Shown piece after piece: positions 8,396 through 17,123 of a stretch of DNA of 64,000 bases. Made by a program: the position numbers and the translations under genes. Each line of letters opens with the position of its first letter. Positions within the stretch are counted from its first letter, which is position 1. The notes beneath the pieces are model-generated. The model saw only the letters and a program-made list of their open reading frames with translations. It made no database searches and was not told where the DNA came from. This DNA is from Rubripirellula sp. (GTDB taxonomy: Bacteria > Planctomycetota > Planctomycetia > Pirellulales > Pirellulaceae): assembly GCA_028823035.1 (NCBI GenBank), contig JAPKCI010000004.1, forward strand, positions 1 through 64,000. The letters run 5' to 3'.

Positions 8396-9943
8396 TCAAG
8401 GCTGGTTGAGCACGTCTGGTCGCGATCCCAATACCACTGTCACCTGCAAAGGCTCACCCGCCCGCACAACCGCTAAGGTGATGTTCGACCCTGCGACCGA
8501 ACTGCCAATCAGTCGCATCAGGTGCGGCAAATCGCGGACCGGTTTACTGTCGACGGTCAAAATGTGATCGTCCAACTTCAGTCCAGCGACAGCAGCAGGA
8601 GAGAATTCGTTGGTCAAGCCACTGACAATCGCACCGCGCACTCGATAATTAGTCCCGACAAGTTTGTCATCTTCGACATCACTGAGACGAACTCCAAGCC
8701 ACCCACGATCGACGCGTCCATCTTCCCGCAGCCCTTCGTAAACCTGCTTCGCAACATTACTCGGTACCGCAAAGCTCACGCCCTGGTAGCTTTCCCCGAC
8801 AATCGCCGTATTGATACCAATCAACGCCCCTCGGGCGTCCACCAACGGCCCTCCACTGTTGCCTGGATTGACGGCAACATCGCTTTGCATGAAGTCTTGA
8901 TAGTGAGTACTGTCCTCAACTAAGCGGTGCTTTCCACTGAGAATTCCAAACGTCACGGTCTGGTCCAATCCAAAGGGACTGCCAACGGCCCACACAGGTG
9001 ACCCCACCCGACAACGATCACTGTCTCCCCACGTGATCGGTATCAATCCCTCCGTTTCGACCTTCAACACAGCCAGATCAGTCTGCCTATCTGTCCCCAC
9101 AACGACAGCTTTCATCCGGCGTCCATCACCCAAAGTCACGTAAATATCCTCACCGTCAGCGATCACGTGGCGGTTAGTTAGCAGGTATCCGTCCTCAGAA
9201 ACCACCACGCCGCTACCCTGATCTGTCTGGGGCGCATAAAGGGGAAACACATGGCCTTGGATCTTAATATCTTCCACAGTTGGTTTTTGTTTCACATCGA
9301 TATGAACGACACTGGGGCCCACTGCCGAAGTCACCATCTGGTACGCTCGGCTCAGCGTATCCAATGAAACATTTCTTAATCCTTCAGTGCCTGACTCATA
9401 CTCAGCCCGCAGTTCTCCCCGATGCCACCCATAACGAATCTCTTCCACAATTCGCGGCACTGCATACCGGGCAGCAAGCAGAAGGACGGCCATCGTGGCA
9501 AGCAGAAAAAGACTTTGCGTCAGGGGATCCTGCCGTCTACTAAGCCGTTCGCTATTTCGATTGGTAGACACCAGTGGTTCTGGGTCCGGTCCCGCACCGG
9601 CGGAGGTTTCGGAACTACCCTTTAAAACGGGATCACTTGGACTCAGGATCGGATGCTCTCGCGTTTCGTTCAAGGGAGAACGGATCGAATCGCCTGAATT
9701 AATGACACCGAAACCTCGCTTGTCAGACGAAGCGATCGCTCCAGTCGTTGGTTCAGGAAACCGACTGTCCTGAAGCGTCATTTTTTTGTCAACGCCGAGA
9801 TTGCATTGCGTCTCTGGATTTTCTGCCCTGCTGTTAGCCTGCAGAACTGTGGCATTATCCACTGAAAGATCATCCTCACCTTCGCAAGAAGCCTCGACAT
9901 GCGAAGCCGATTCGGACTGCGGTGGGTGCGGATCTGGATTCAT
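8396..9943 (-). CDS. Membrane-anchored HtrA/DegP-type serine protease
   Basis: The 515-residue protein has four parts: a polar, probably disordered cytoplasmic region (1 to about 138); one membrane segment, LFLLATMAVLLLAARYAV (about 143-160); a trypsin-like protease domain; and one C-terminal PDZ domain (about 415-505). The catalytic triad is visible as His in LLTNRHVIAD, Asp in DRQTDLAVLK and Ser in NPGNSGGPL. It should act outside the cytoplasmic membrane in quality control or stress-related proteolysis. Only one PDZ domain is present, as in DegS and many anchored HtrA proteins. The 135-residue cytoplasmic extension is unusually long for the family. It stands alone, divergent from the next gene. 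Confidence 0.93.
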   Translation of the reverse strand: MNPDPHPPQSESASHVEASCEGEDDLSVDNATVLQANSRAENPETQCNLGVDKKMTLQDSRFPEPTTGAIASSDKRGFGVINSGDSIRSPLNETREHPILSPSDPVLKGSSETSAGAGPDPEPLVSTNRNSERLSRRQDPLTQSLFLLATMAVLLLAARYAVPRIVEEIRYGWHRGELRAEYESGTEGLRNVSLDTLSRAYQMVTSAVGPSVVHIDVKQKPTVEDIKIQGHVFPLYAPQTDQGSGVVVSEDGYLLTNRHVIADGEDIYVTLGDGRRMKAVVVGTDRQTDLAVLKVETEGLIPITWGDSDRCRVGSPVWAVGSPFGLDQTVTFGILSGKHRLVEDSTHYQDFMQSDVAVNPGNSGGPLVDARGALIGINTAIVGESYQGVSFAVPSNVAKQVYEGLREDGRVDRGWLGVRLSDVEDDKLVGTNYRVRGAIVSGLTNEFSPAAVAGLKLDDHILTVDSKPVRDLPHLMRLIGSSVAGSNITLAVVRAGEPLQVTVVLGSRPDVLNQP

Positions 9944-10285
9944 GTGGACAGACGCAACGTCGACGAAAAACGGAACTTACTCGGTTGCACCGAAAAGCTC
10001 AACTGTCAAATCGAGTTCCTCCGCGACCCCTTTTATTGTAGCGCAGAGGCGACCTCGAAATAGCATGAATTCCAACAGAAAGCAGTTAACCCAATTCGAT
10101 TTTCGCAGGTAAAACCGGCTTAATCCGAATGTTTGAGTACTTTCCCCCATTGTTGAGCCTCAAGGGTGGCAGGAAAGTAGTGCTATGGGACACCCCGCAA
10201 GATGCTCCAACGCGGTATCTTGTGCAGACCATCTCGTGCTGCCTTGGATTCACTCTTCCCCTGACTAGTGGCCGGAATTCCATCC
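9944..10285. other. Divergent intergenic region
   Basis: About 340 bases separate the divergent starts of the HtrA gene and the uronate-isomerase-like gene, so both promoters should lie here. A spaced inverted repeat, ACTTTC (10138-10143) with GAAAGT further right (about 10171-10176), is the only structure noticed. No promoter could be assigned with confidence. Confidence 0.35.
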
Positions 10286-11986
10286 ATGACTGATACCGTC
10301 CGCGAATCAATCTACGAAGCGATTGCTTCCATCCGACTGATCGACCCACACACCCATATCAACCCACATGCACCGGCATCCAACACACTGGCTGACCTGC
10401 TCGGTTACCACTATTACACCGAACTGGCGCACTCCGCTGGGATGCCCAAAGATCAGATCCAAGAAGACGGCATCAGTCACCGAGAACTGGTACGACGACT
10501 GGTGACGAATCTTTCGCCCATCGAGAACACAGCACAGTATCGATGGCTGATTGAGATCTGCCGCAAGTTTTTTGGATTCACTGGCGAACGACTGGATGAA
10601 TCCAACTGGGAAGATGTTTATGAGACAGCGGAAGCACAGATGAAATTGGCGGAATGGCCGCAGATGGTTCTCGATCAAAGTAACGTCGAGGCAGTGTTCC
10701 TGACCAATGATTTTGATGATGACCTCGAAGGATTCGATTGCAACACCTACATCCCCTGCCTGCGCACGGACGAACTTGTATTTCATCTTGCCAAGCGACA
10801 AACTCAGGAACGGTTAGCGGTCTGCACTGGCATCGAACTGGATGGCTCGCTGAGTAGTCTTCGCGAGTCCCTGCGTCAGCGATTCGACCATTTTGTGGGA
10901 CATGGTGCTCGAGCCTGTGCCATCTCGCTGCCACCAGATTTTGAACCCTTGCAAATCAGTGACGGCCGAGCGGCGACGGCGTTGAGCGAAGTATTACTGA
11001 AAGGCACGATGGCTGATCAGTCCCACCACATAGCACTCTCCCGCCGAATATTCTGGACATTGGCGGAACTATGCGACGAGTATGGCCTACCGTTCGACTT
11101 GATGATCGGTGTCAATCGGGGCGTCTATCCAGATGGCGTTTTCCAGGGACAAGATTTGTACGACAGTCGAGTATCGTTGATTCAGTATCGTGAACTGTTC
11201 AACGCATTTCCTCAGGTCAAGTTCCCGATCTCCGTGTTAGCAAGCGTCACGAATCAGGAACTTGTCAGCTACGCGTGGATCTTTCCAAACGTGGTTACCA
11301 ACGGACATTGGTGGTACAGCAACACACCTTCCTTCATCGCAAGAGACGCGACTGCGAGACTAGAGGCAGTTCCACAAACAAAGCAGATTGCCTATTACAG
11401 CGACGCGTACAAACTCGAATTTGTGTGGCCCAAGTTCGACATGTACCGTCGTATTCTGTCAGGTGTTCTGACAGACCACTTTGTGAAAGAAAACGGTTGG
11501 AGCGAAGAACGAGCAATCGAATTGGGACGACAAGTTTTACGAGATAATGTTGACGAAGTGTTCCCCCGTCCCAGCCTGCCGTTGGACGGCGACACAGGAC
11601 AAGATAATTTTGATACCGAAAACATCACAGTCTTGAATGACGATTCGAATAACACCGAAGAAGAACTGGACCCGCTGCCAAGCCACGACGAAATCCAATC
11701 CGCTGATGCCGATGACATCCAACTGTTGGATGACTCAATCGAGCAAATCAGATCGGATTCGGATGAAATTGCATCCAACATAGATCCGGAACCTTTGGAT
11801 GTTGGTGATATCCTCAGTGAGGATACCGATGAGTCGCCGGGGCCTCAGATTCGCATGCTACGAAGTGACGATTCCTTTGAACTTGGTGAAGAATCACTGC
11901 GTGTTCACCCTGATCCTGTCACAGGCGAGTTGAAGTTCCCTGTGAACAAGGATTCCGAAGAAGAATCGGAACCCGGGGAAACTTGA
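10286..11986 (+). CDS. Uronate-isomerase-like amidohydrolase with acidic tail
   Basis: The first 420 or so residues match the glucuronate/galacturonate isomerase (UxaC) superfamily: a metal-binding IDPHTHINPH motif near residue 20, FDLMIGVNRG near 265, and NGHWWYSNTP near 338, followed by the family's closing RQVLRDNVDEVF helix. UxaC enzymes interconvert aldo- and keto-uronic acids, but sequence alone does not fix the substrate, and planctomycetes have divergent members. The last 130 or so residues are strongly acidic and low in complexity (for example DDIQLLDDSIEQ), look disordered, and are not part of the enzyme family. The ATG at 10286 is preferred; a GTG at 10268 is in frame. No uronate pathway genes are adjacent. 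Confidence 0.8.
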   Translation: MTDTVRESIYEAIASIRLIDPHTHINPHAPASNTLADLLGYHYYTELAHSAGMPKDQIQEDGISHRELVRRLVTNLSPIENTAQYRWLIEICRKFFGFTGERLDESNWEDVYETAEAQMKLAEWPQMVLDQSNVEAVFLTNDFDDDLEGFDCNTYIPCLRTDELVFHLAKRQTQERLAVCTGIELDGSLSSLRESLRQRFDHFVGHGARACAISLPPDFEPLQISDGRAATALSEVLLKGTMADQSHHIALSRRIFWTLAELCDEYGLPFDLMIGVNRGVYPDGVFQGQDLYDSRVSLIQYRELFNAFPQVKFPISVLASVTNQELVSYAWIFPNVVTNGHWWYSNTPSFIARDATARLEAVPQTKQIAYYSDAYKLEFVWPKFDMYRRILSGVLTDHFVKENGWSEERAIELGRQVLRDNVDEVFPRPSLPLDGDTGQDNFDTENITVLNDDSNNTEEELDPLPSHDEIQSADADDIQLLDDSIEQIRSDSDEIASNIDPEPLDVGDILSEDTDESPGPQIRMLRSDDSFELGEESLRVHPDPVTGELKFPVNKDSEEESEPGET

Positions 11987-12042
11987 AGTTCAGCTTACCT
12001 GCACTCGCTCTCAAAACGGAACCGTGGCGGCCTCACAGCCTC

Positions 12043-13626
12043 TCAGCCCTTGGGGTGTGATTTCTCGGAAACAATCCGGTTGATCGCGTTGAGCATCGCC
12101 AGAATAGTACTTTCGACACTATCGGTACTGACACCAACACCACGGTAGGTGCGTCCCTTGTGTTCAACCTCAAGGTTCACCTCGCCAATGGCGTCACGTC
12201 CAAGCGTTGCGCTTCTTACGCTGAAGTCCTTGCAAACCAATTCAATTCCAGTGATCTTTTCGACAGCCCAGAAAACGGCATCGATAGGCCCATCACCCAT
12301 TTCAACGCACTCTGTTTCTTCCTTGTCGCCACGGCGCAAACTCAACTCAACTCGTGGTTCACGTGATTTACCGCTCGTCACCACGTAATCAACCAGCGCC
12401 CACTCCTCCTCAACACTGCAACTGATCTGCTGCTGAACGAGTGCCATAATGTCGCCATCGTAGATCTCTTTCTTCTTGTCGGCCAACAGCTTGAATTGCT
12501 CGAACACCACCTGCAACTGTTCGCCCGTCAAAGTAAAGCCAAGTTTCTTGGCCCGATCAGCTAAGGCAGCTCTGCCACTATGCTTGCCGAGAACCAAATC
12601 TGTTTTGGAGAACCCCACTTCCTCCGGTGACATGATTTCATAGGTACTGCGTTCTTTCAGCATGCCATCCTGATGAATTCCGGCTTCGTGCGCGAATGCA
12701 TTTCGCCCCACAATGGCCTTGTTGCGCTGCACCTGGATACCGGTCGTTCTGCTGACCAGACGACTGGCGGGCACCAACCTCTTGGAGTCAATTCGGGTTG
12801 CACACTGGTAGAAGTCACTGCGGGTCTGCAGCGCCATCACCACTTCTTCAAGAGCCGCATTCCCAGCTCTTTCTCCGATCCCGTTGATGGTGCACTCAAT
12901 TTGCCCCGCGCCAGCTGCGACTGCAGCCAAACTGTTACCCACGGCCATACCAAGATCATCGTGACAATGTGTGCTCACGACAGCCTTGTCGATGTTCGGG
13001 ACACGATCATTCAGCATTCGGAAGCGATCGTAGATTTCACTTGGAGTCGCATATCCGACCGTGTCAGGAATATTGACGGTCGTTGCGCCGGCGTCGATCG
13101 CTGCCTCCACAACGCGACACAGAAAATCGTACTCCGTCCGGCAGGCATCTTCGGGCGAGAATTCAACGTCATCGCAGTAGCTCACCGCCCGTTTGACTCC
13201 TGCGATTACACGCTCAAGGATTTCATCCGGACTCATTCGCAATTTAAATTCACGATGAATAGCACTGGTCGCAAGAAACACATGGATCCGTGAACTGGGA
13301 GCAAACTTGACCGCCTGCCAGGCAGCATCGATGTCTTTGTCGTTACATCTAGCCAAGCCACAAATCGTGGAGCCACGCACTGTCTGTGCGATTTGTTTGA
13401 CTGCCTCAAAATCACCCGGGGATGCAATGGGGAAACCAGCTTCAATGATGTCGACGCCCATTTCAGCCAACAACTGGGCGACCTCCAACTTCTCTGCCAA
13501 ATTCATACTCGCGCCCGGTGACTGCTCACCATCACGCAGAGTCGTATCAAAAATACGAATCATCCTTGGCTCGGACTGGCTGGAGTCATCACTGTTGGCA
13601 TCTTGGGCCGGATTAGGATGCGACAT
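12043..13626 (-). CDS. leuA: 2-isopropylmalate synthase
   Basis: LeuA condenses acetyl-CoA with 2-ketoisovalerate, the committed step of leucine synthesis. The 527-residue product begins its TIM-barrel domain with IRIFDTTLRDGEQSPG, and carries STHCHDDLGMAV with metal-ligand histidines (about 220) and NGIGERAGN (about 253). The C-terminal 130 residues form the LeuA regulatory domain, where leucine inhibits the enzyme in characterised homologues. It stands alone: no leuB, leuC or leuD is in the window. The 190 bases upstream contain a promoter, a leucine-rich leader peptide and a strong terminator (separate entries), so transcription is very likely controlled by attenuation. Confidence 0.96.
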   Translation of the reverse strand: MSHPNPAQDANSDDSSQSEPRMIRIFDTTLRDGEQSPGASMNLAEKLEVAQLLAEMGVDIIEAGFPIASPGDFEAVKQIAQTVRGSTICGLARCNDKDIDAAWQAVKFAPSSRIHVFLATSAIHREFKLRMSPDEILERVIAGVKRAVSYCDDVEFSPEDACRTEYDFLCRVVEAAIDAGATTVNIPDTVGYATPSEIYDRFRMLNDRVPNIDKAVVSTHCHDDLGMAVGNSLAAVAAGAGQIECTINGIGERAGNAALEEVVMALQTRSDFYQCATRIDSKRLVPASRLVSRTTGIQVQRNKAIVGRNAFAHEAGIHQDGMLKERSTYEIMSPEEVGFSKTDLVLGKHSGRAALADRAKKLGFTLTGEQLQVVFEQFKLLADKKKEIYDGDIMALVQQQISCSVEEEWALVDYVVTSGKSREPRVELSLRRGDKEETECVEMGDGPIDAVFWAVEKITGIELVCKDFSVRSATLGRDAIGEVNLEVEHKGRTYRGVGVSTDSVESTILAMLNAINRIVSEKSHPKG

Positions 13627-13664
13627 CGTTCGTGGTACCTTTGAACCGTTTTGTGTTGGGCAGC

Positions 13665-13703
13665 GAAAAAAACAAAAAAACCCGAGTCGCCGGGCGACTC
13701 GGG
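13665..13703 (-). terminator. Intrinsic terminator in the leuA leader (attenuator)
   Basis: CCCGAGTCGC (13681-13690) and GCGACTCGGG (13694-13703) form a perfect 10-bp GC-rich stem with a 3-base loop. On the minus strand it is followed by seven T, one G, then six or more T (13680 down to about 13666). This is a textbook Rho-independent terminator, yet it lies about 40 bases before the leuA start and about 50 bases after the leader-peptide stop. In that position it should act as an attenuator rather than end a gene. Confidence 0.92.
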
Positions 13704-13752
13704 TTCGTTGTCTTTTCGTGCGAGAGACCGCTATGGTCTGTCCAAACCCTTA

Positions 13753-13812
13753 TCATCCGCCTGCTTGGCGTCCTAGTAGGAGAATCGATAGCAGGTGGAT
13801 CTGGATTCGCAT
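13753..13812 (-). CDS. leuA leader peptide (attenuation peptide)
   Basis: A 19-residue frame reads MRIQIHLLSILLLGRQAGG and ends in tandem stops TGA TAA. Five of residues 7-13 are leucine, encoded CTG, CTA, CTC, CTA, CTA, and three isoleucines flank them. A short peptide rich in the end-product amino acid, between a promoter and a terminator upstream of leuA, is the classical signature of ribosome-mediated attenuation. Just after the stops, GGGTTTG can pair with CGAACCC, which includes the first three bases of the terminator stem. GGCGG in the last codons can also pair with TCGCC within that stem. There is no Shine-Dalgarno site; translation may begin at or near the transcript's 5' end. Confidence 0.85.
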   Translation of the reverse strand: MRIQIHLLSILLLGRQAGG

Positions 13813-13818
13813 GGTTGT

Positions 13819-13848
13819 ATGTTAGGCAAGAGAGTGCATCAACGTCAA
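13819..13848 (-). promoter_or_regulatory. leuA: Predicted sigma-70-type promoter of the leuA leader
   Basis: On the minus strand TTGACG (13848-13843) and TAACAT (13824-13819) are separated by 18 bases, close to the -35/-10 consensus. A start site 6-7 bases downstream would fall on or next to the A of the leader-peptide ATG at 13812, giving an almost leaderless transcript. This would explain why the peptide lacks a ribosome-binding site. Position and spacing are seen directly; the start site is inferred. Confidence 0.7.
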
Positions 13849-13975
13849 CGGTTCGCAGCCATTTTTTCTCAATCCATGAAAACAGGTTAAATCGGACCTG
13901 CCCTGCCCCGTGCTTCCACCATCATTCCTTCCGCGTTCCCCGATTTTTCGGCAACCAGTCATTTCATCGCTCAGA

Positions 13976-15055
13976 TCATGCTGCCGCCTTGGGGATCTCT
14001 TTGCCTTGGAGCTGATAGACGTATCTCAGAACTTCGGCAACAGCCTGATAATGATCGGCAGGAATCACATCACCTACGTCGACTGTCTTGTACAAGACTT
14101 GAGCCAAAGGCTTTCGCTCTACGACAGGTATCCCATTCTCAAGTGCAAGCCGTCTGATTTTCTGGGCGAGTACACCAGCCCCTTTGGCAACGACCACGGG
14201 CGCCGGCATTGTTAAAGGGTCGTACTTAATCGCAATCGCCAATTCTGTTGGATTACTGACCACAACATCTGCATCAGGAACTTCGTTTTCAGCGCGTTGC
14301 ATCATCAACTGACGCTGCACCATTCTCCGTCTTGCCGCGACCTGCGGATCACCCTCGGTTTCCTTCAGCTCATCACGCACTTCCTGGTCAGTCATCATCA
14401 GATCCTGCTCATGCTTCCACTTCTGAAAGGCATATTCGAGGATCGCGAGAATCAACAGAGCCATACCAATCCAAACACAGGTTCCCAACAGGCAATTAAA
14501 CAAGGTGGAGGATATTTGCGGAACCGTCTGTGTTGCCATCCCAAGAATTGAATCGCTGTAGTGCCGGACTGCAAAGAATGTCACCACTGCGATGACAGCT
14601 ACCTTAAAGAGTCCAAACCCCAACCTCGCCACGCCTTGCAGCGAAGCAATGCGTTTCACACCCGAAAGCGGATTGATATGACTGAGCTTGGGAGCAATCT
14701 TTTTTGTGCTGAAAACAATGCCAGTCTGGCCCAGATTGACCAGCACTCCAGCGACCAACATCGCAAGCAGCAGTGGGACAGCCGCAAGTGCCAAACGATC
14801 CGCATACCCCAATAGCCAGTGAGCTGCATCGTTGGTCTCCAGGGACTTCATCCGGGGTGTCGACAGCGAATCGATCAGGGCAGCTGCCAATTGTTCTGCT
14901 GCCGGTGCACCAAACATCCACAAGGTAGCAGCAGCTGCGAGTAGCAAACCAGCCGACGTCAGATCCTGACTTCGAACTACCTGCCCCTCTTCACGGGCTT
15001 GCCGGCGTCTGCGTTCGCTTGCTGAATGTTTCTTGTCGCCACTGGAATCTGCCAT
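13976..15055 (-). CDS. flhB: Flagellar export protein FlhB
   Basis: FlhB is the substrate-specificity switch of the flagellar type III export apparatus. The 359-residue protein starts with the basic family N-terminus (KKHSASERRRRQAREEGQ), has four membrane segments between about 30 and 210, and ends in a cytoplasmic domain. The self-cleavage site reads NPTEL near residue 268, where most family members have NPTHY. The asparagine and proline that carry out cleavage are kept; the histidine position is glutamate. It is the last gene of the fliP-fliQ-fliR-flhB cluster, 29 bases after fliR. The arrangement and sequence fit the flagellar protein better than a virulence-type YscU homologue. Confidence 0.93.
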   Translation of the reverse strand: MADSSGDKKHSASERRRRQAREEGQVVRSQDLTSAGLLLAAAATLWMFGAPAAEQLAAALIDSLSTPRMKSLETNDAAHWLLGYADRLALAAVPLLLAMLVAGVLVNLGQTGIVFSTKKIAPKLSHINPLSGVKRIASLQGVARLGFGLFKVAVIAVVTFFAVRHYSDSILGMATQTVPQISSTLFNCLLGTCVWIGMALLILAILEYAFQKWKHEQDLMMTDQEVRDELKETEGDPQVAARRRMVQRQLMMQRAENEVPDADVVVSNPTELAIAIKYDPLTMPAPVVVAKGAGVLAQKIRRLALENGIPVVERKPLAQVLYKTVDVGDVIPADHYQAVAEVLRYVYQLQGKEIPKAAA

Positions 15056-15084
15056 CAGCGATCACCTCTTCGCTTGATTGATGG

Positions 15085-15864
15085 CTACCAAAGACTGCTT
15101 AGCTTCGACGCTACTGTCGCCAGTTCTTCCTGGAAAACAAGGCCTACAGATCCAATCGTGATGGACAGAATTACAAGCATCGCCAACGCATTGATACTCA
15201 AACCGATCGCCAGCACGTTGATCTGGGGCAACGTACGACTAATCAAGCCGGTCACGAGATTACTGAGCAACAGTGCTGCAATGACCGGCGCGGCAACCCG
15301 CACTCCGGATGCCATCCCAGCCGACAATTGACCAATGACCAAATCCATCATCGATTCATGAAACTCAACGTTGCCGGCAGGAACTGCTCGAAAACTCTCC
15401 ATGAGGACACCCAACAGAATGCGATGGCCTCCAACCAGCAACATCACAGCTGTCACCAACAATCCGATCAATCGTGCCACCGTTGGCATGCTGCTGGAAG
15501 TCGTTGGATCAACGGCGTCTCCCAACTGCATCCCACCAGTGCTGGTGATCATTTCTCCACCCAATTGCAAGCCAGTAATGATCAACTGCACGGTGGCTCC
15601 AATCAACAAGCCAATCAAGCCCTCTCGTGCAATCGCAATCACCAACTCGATCAAATTGCCAATCTGGGGCAATTCATGAACGGGAGTCTCGCTGGCAACC
15701 GGAGGCAGAACCAGCAAGGTCAACGTAAGCGCCAGAAAAGCACGGATTCTTTTCGGAACACCAACGCCAACGGCAGGCATCGCAATCAGCAAGGTGCTCA
15801 AGCGTGTCATCACCAACACGCCGAGGACCAAGTGTTCCATCAACCAAGTCGTTAGCGACTCCAT
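15085..15864 (-). CDS. fliR: Flagellar export gate protein FliR
   Basis: FliR is part of the FliPQR export gate in the cytoplasmic membrane. The 259-residue product is almost wholly hydrophobic, with about six membrane segments, and shows the family's GLLIGATVQLIITGLQLGGEM region near the middle and FLSRTLPQINVL-like text (ISRTLPQINVLAIGLS) near residue 210. Its ATG overlaps the fliQ stop in a TGATG arrangement (15862-15866), pointing to coupled translation. Confidence 0.93.
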   Translation of the reverse strand: MESLTTWLMEHLVLGVLVMTRLSTLLIAMPAVGVGVPKRIRAFLALTLTLLVLPPVASETPVHELPQIGNLIELVIAIAREGLIGLLIGATVQLIITGLQLGGEMITSTGGMQLGDAVDPTTSSSMPTVARLIGLLVTAVMLLVGGHRILLGVLMESFRAVPAGNVEFHESMMDLVIGQLSAGMASGVRVAAPVIAALLLSNLVTGLISRTLPQINVLAIGLSINALAMLVILSITIGSVGLVFQEELATVASKLSSLW

Positions 15865-16127
15865 CAGGGTGAGCCCGCATTCTCAAAGATCACCCGAGTG
15901 AACTCCACCATTCTGGTCAGTAACCATGGCAGACAAACAACCAATACAGCTGCCATCGCTAGAATTTTGGGAACAAAGGCTACTGTCTGGTCCTGCACCT
16001 GCGTCAATGCCTGCATCAAACCTACCAGCAGTCCTGCTGCCATCCCTACCAGCAGGATAGGGGCAGCAATGATCACAGCTGCCATCAAAGTCGCGCGACA
16101 CAGATCAACTGCGGTTCCAGCATCCAT
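15864..16127 (-). CDS. fliQ: Flagellar export gate protein FliQ
   Basis: An 87-residue protein with two membrane segments joined by a short loop, the standard size and layout of FliQ. The second half contains LMQALTQVQDQTVAFVPKILA, a region well conserved in the family. It sits between fliP (16 bases upstream) and fliR (one-base stop/start overlap), as in most flagellar clusters. Confidence 0.93.
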   Translation of the reverse strand: MDAGTAVDLCRATLMAAVIIAAPILLVGMAAGLLVGLMQALTQVQDQTVAFVPKILAMAAVLVVCLPWLLTRMVEFTRVIFENAGSP

Positions 16128-16143
16128 CAGCTCTTAAACTCCC

Positions 16144-17001
16144 TCAGCCCATCGTTCCAAAACTGTCCATCAGCATTTGCACAACCAAACGCCAACCGTC
16201 AACAAGCACGAAAAGAAGCAACTTGAATGGCAAAGATATGACCTGTGGTGGCAACATCAACATCCCCATCGAAATCGTGACACTGGCAACCACAAGATCG
16301 ACGATCAAAAATGGCAGATAAATTTGGAATCCCATCAGGAAAGCTGTTTTTAATTCGCTCAAAATGTACGCGGGCAGCAGAACCCTCAAAGGCACATCTT
16401 CAAAACTGCTTGGCAGAGGCCCATCAGGATCCATGTACTGATAAAAAAGGTGCACGTCATCGTGGTTGCCCGCCACGTCAATCTGCCGAGACATGAATTC
16501 TCGAATCGGAACAGAGCCTGCTTCGTATGCCTCTTCCATCGTCATCGCGACTTGGGGGTCTGTATACGGTTCGATAGCATCGGTGTAGACCCGCGACCAG
16601 ATGGGTGACATCACAAACAAGGTCATGAACAAGGCGATGCTGGTCATCACCTGACTGGGTGGTAAGGACTGCAAGCCAATCGCCTGTCGCAGCAGACCCA
16701 GAACGATGATGATGCGGACATAACAGGTCGTCATCAACAGGACGGCTGGTGCCAAACTGAGTACGGTCAATAACAGCAATACTTGCAAACTGCTGCTCAG
16801 GCCCTCCGGACTGGCCCAGACATCAGGCCCACCTCCCAAACCCTCCAAAGGACTGTTGGTGACAATCGGAAGGGAACTTCCGCTCTTCGAAAGGATCGTC
16901 GGCATCGGGCCAGTAGCGACCTCCTGTGCAGATGCACAAGTGGTCACGGCCACCACCGAGATGAGGACTAATCGAAATAAAAACAGTCGGTTCAACCTCA
17001 T
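16144..17001 (-). CDS. fliP: Flagellar export gate protein FliP
   Basis: FliP forms the core of the flagellar export gate with FliQ and FliR. The 285-residue precursor has a cleavable signal peptide (to about residue 25, CASAQ), as expected for FliP. After a linker it has four membrane segments, with the conserved [18 protein letters not shown]-type stretch (here [19 protein letters not shown]) and [20 protein letters not shown]. It is the first gene of the cluster. A 9-bp inverted repeat lies only four bases upstream of the ATG (17005-17037). Confidence 0.95.
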   Translation of the reverse strand: MRLNRLFLFRLVLISVVAVTTCASAQEVATGPMPTILSKSGSSLPIVTNSPLEGLGGGPDVWASPEGLSSSLQVLLLLTVLSLAPAVLLMTTCYVRIIIVLGLLRQAIGLQSLPPSQVMTSIALFMTLFVMSPIWSRVYTDAIEPYTDPQVAMTMEEAYEAGSVPIREFMSRQIDVAGNHDDVHLFYQYMDPDGPLPSSFEDVPLRVLLPAYILSELKTAFLMGFQIYLPFLIVDLVVASVTISMGMLMLPPQVISLPFKLLLFVLVDGWRLVVQMLMDSFGTMG

Positions 17002-17004
17002 TCG

Positions 17005-17037
17005 CTCCGTCGAGTAGCGTTGACAAGTTCGACGGAG
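17005..17037 (-). promoter_or_regulatory. Inverted repeat directly before fliP
   Basis: CTCCGTCGA (17005-17013) and TCGACGGAG (17029-17037) are a perfect 9-bp inverted repeat with a 15-base spacer, ending four bases from the fliP ATG. In the transcript it would form a hairpin over the ribosome-binding region; in DNA it could be an operator for the flagellar cluster. Which of the two is not decidable from the sequence. Confidence 0.5.
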
Positions 17038-17081
17038 AGTAAGAAATGCCTAGAACCGAGCGGAAGGCGAATATCGGTCAC

Positions 17082-17117
17082 AAAAACAAAAAACTTGAGG
17101 CGGAATCTGACCTCAAT
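17082..17117 (-). terminator. Intrinsic terminator after the DUF420 gene
   Basis: TTGAGG (17096-17101) and CCTCAA (17112-17117) form a 6-bp stem, followed on the minus strand by GTTTTTTGTTTTT. It lies just after the DUF420 stop at 17124 and before fliP, separating the oxidase-assembly cluster from the flagellar cluster. Confidence 0.7.
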
Positions 17118-17123
17118 TCCTTT

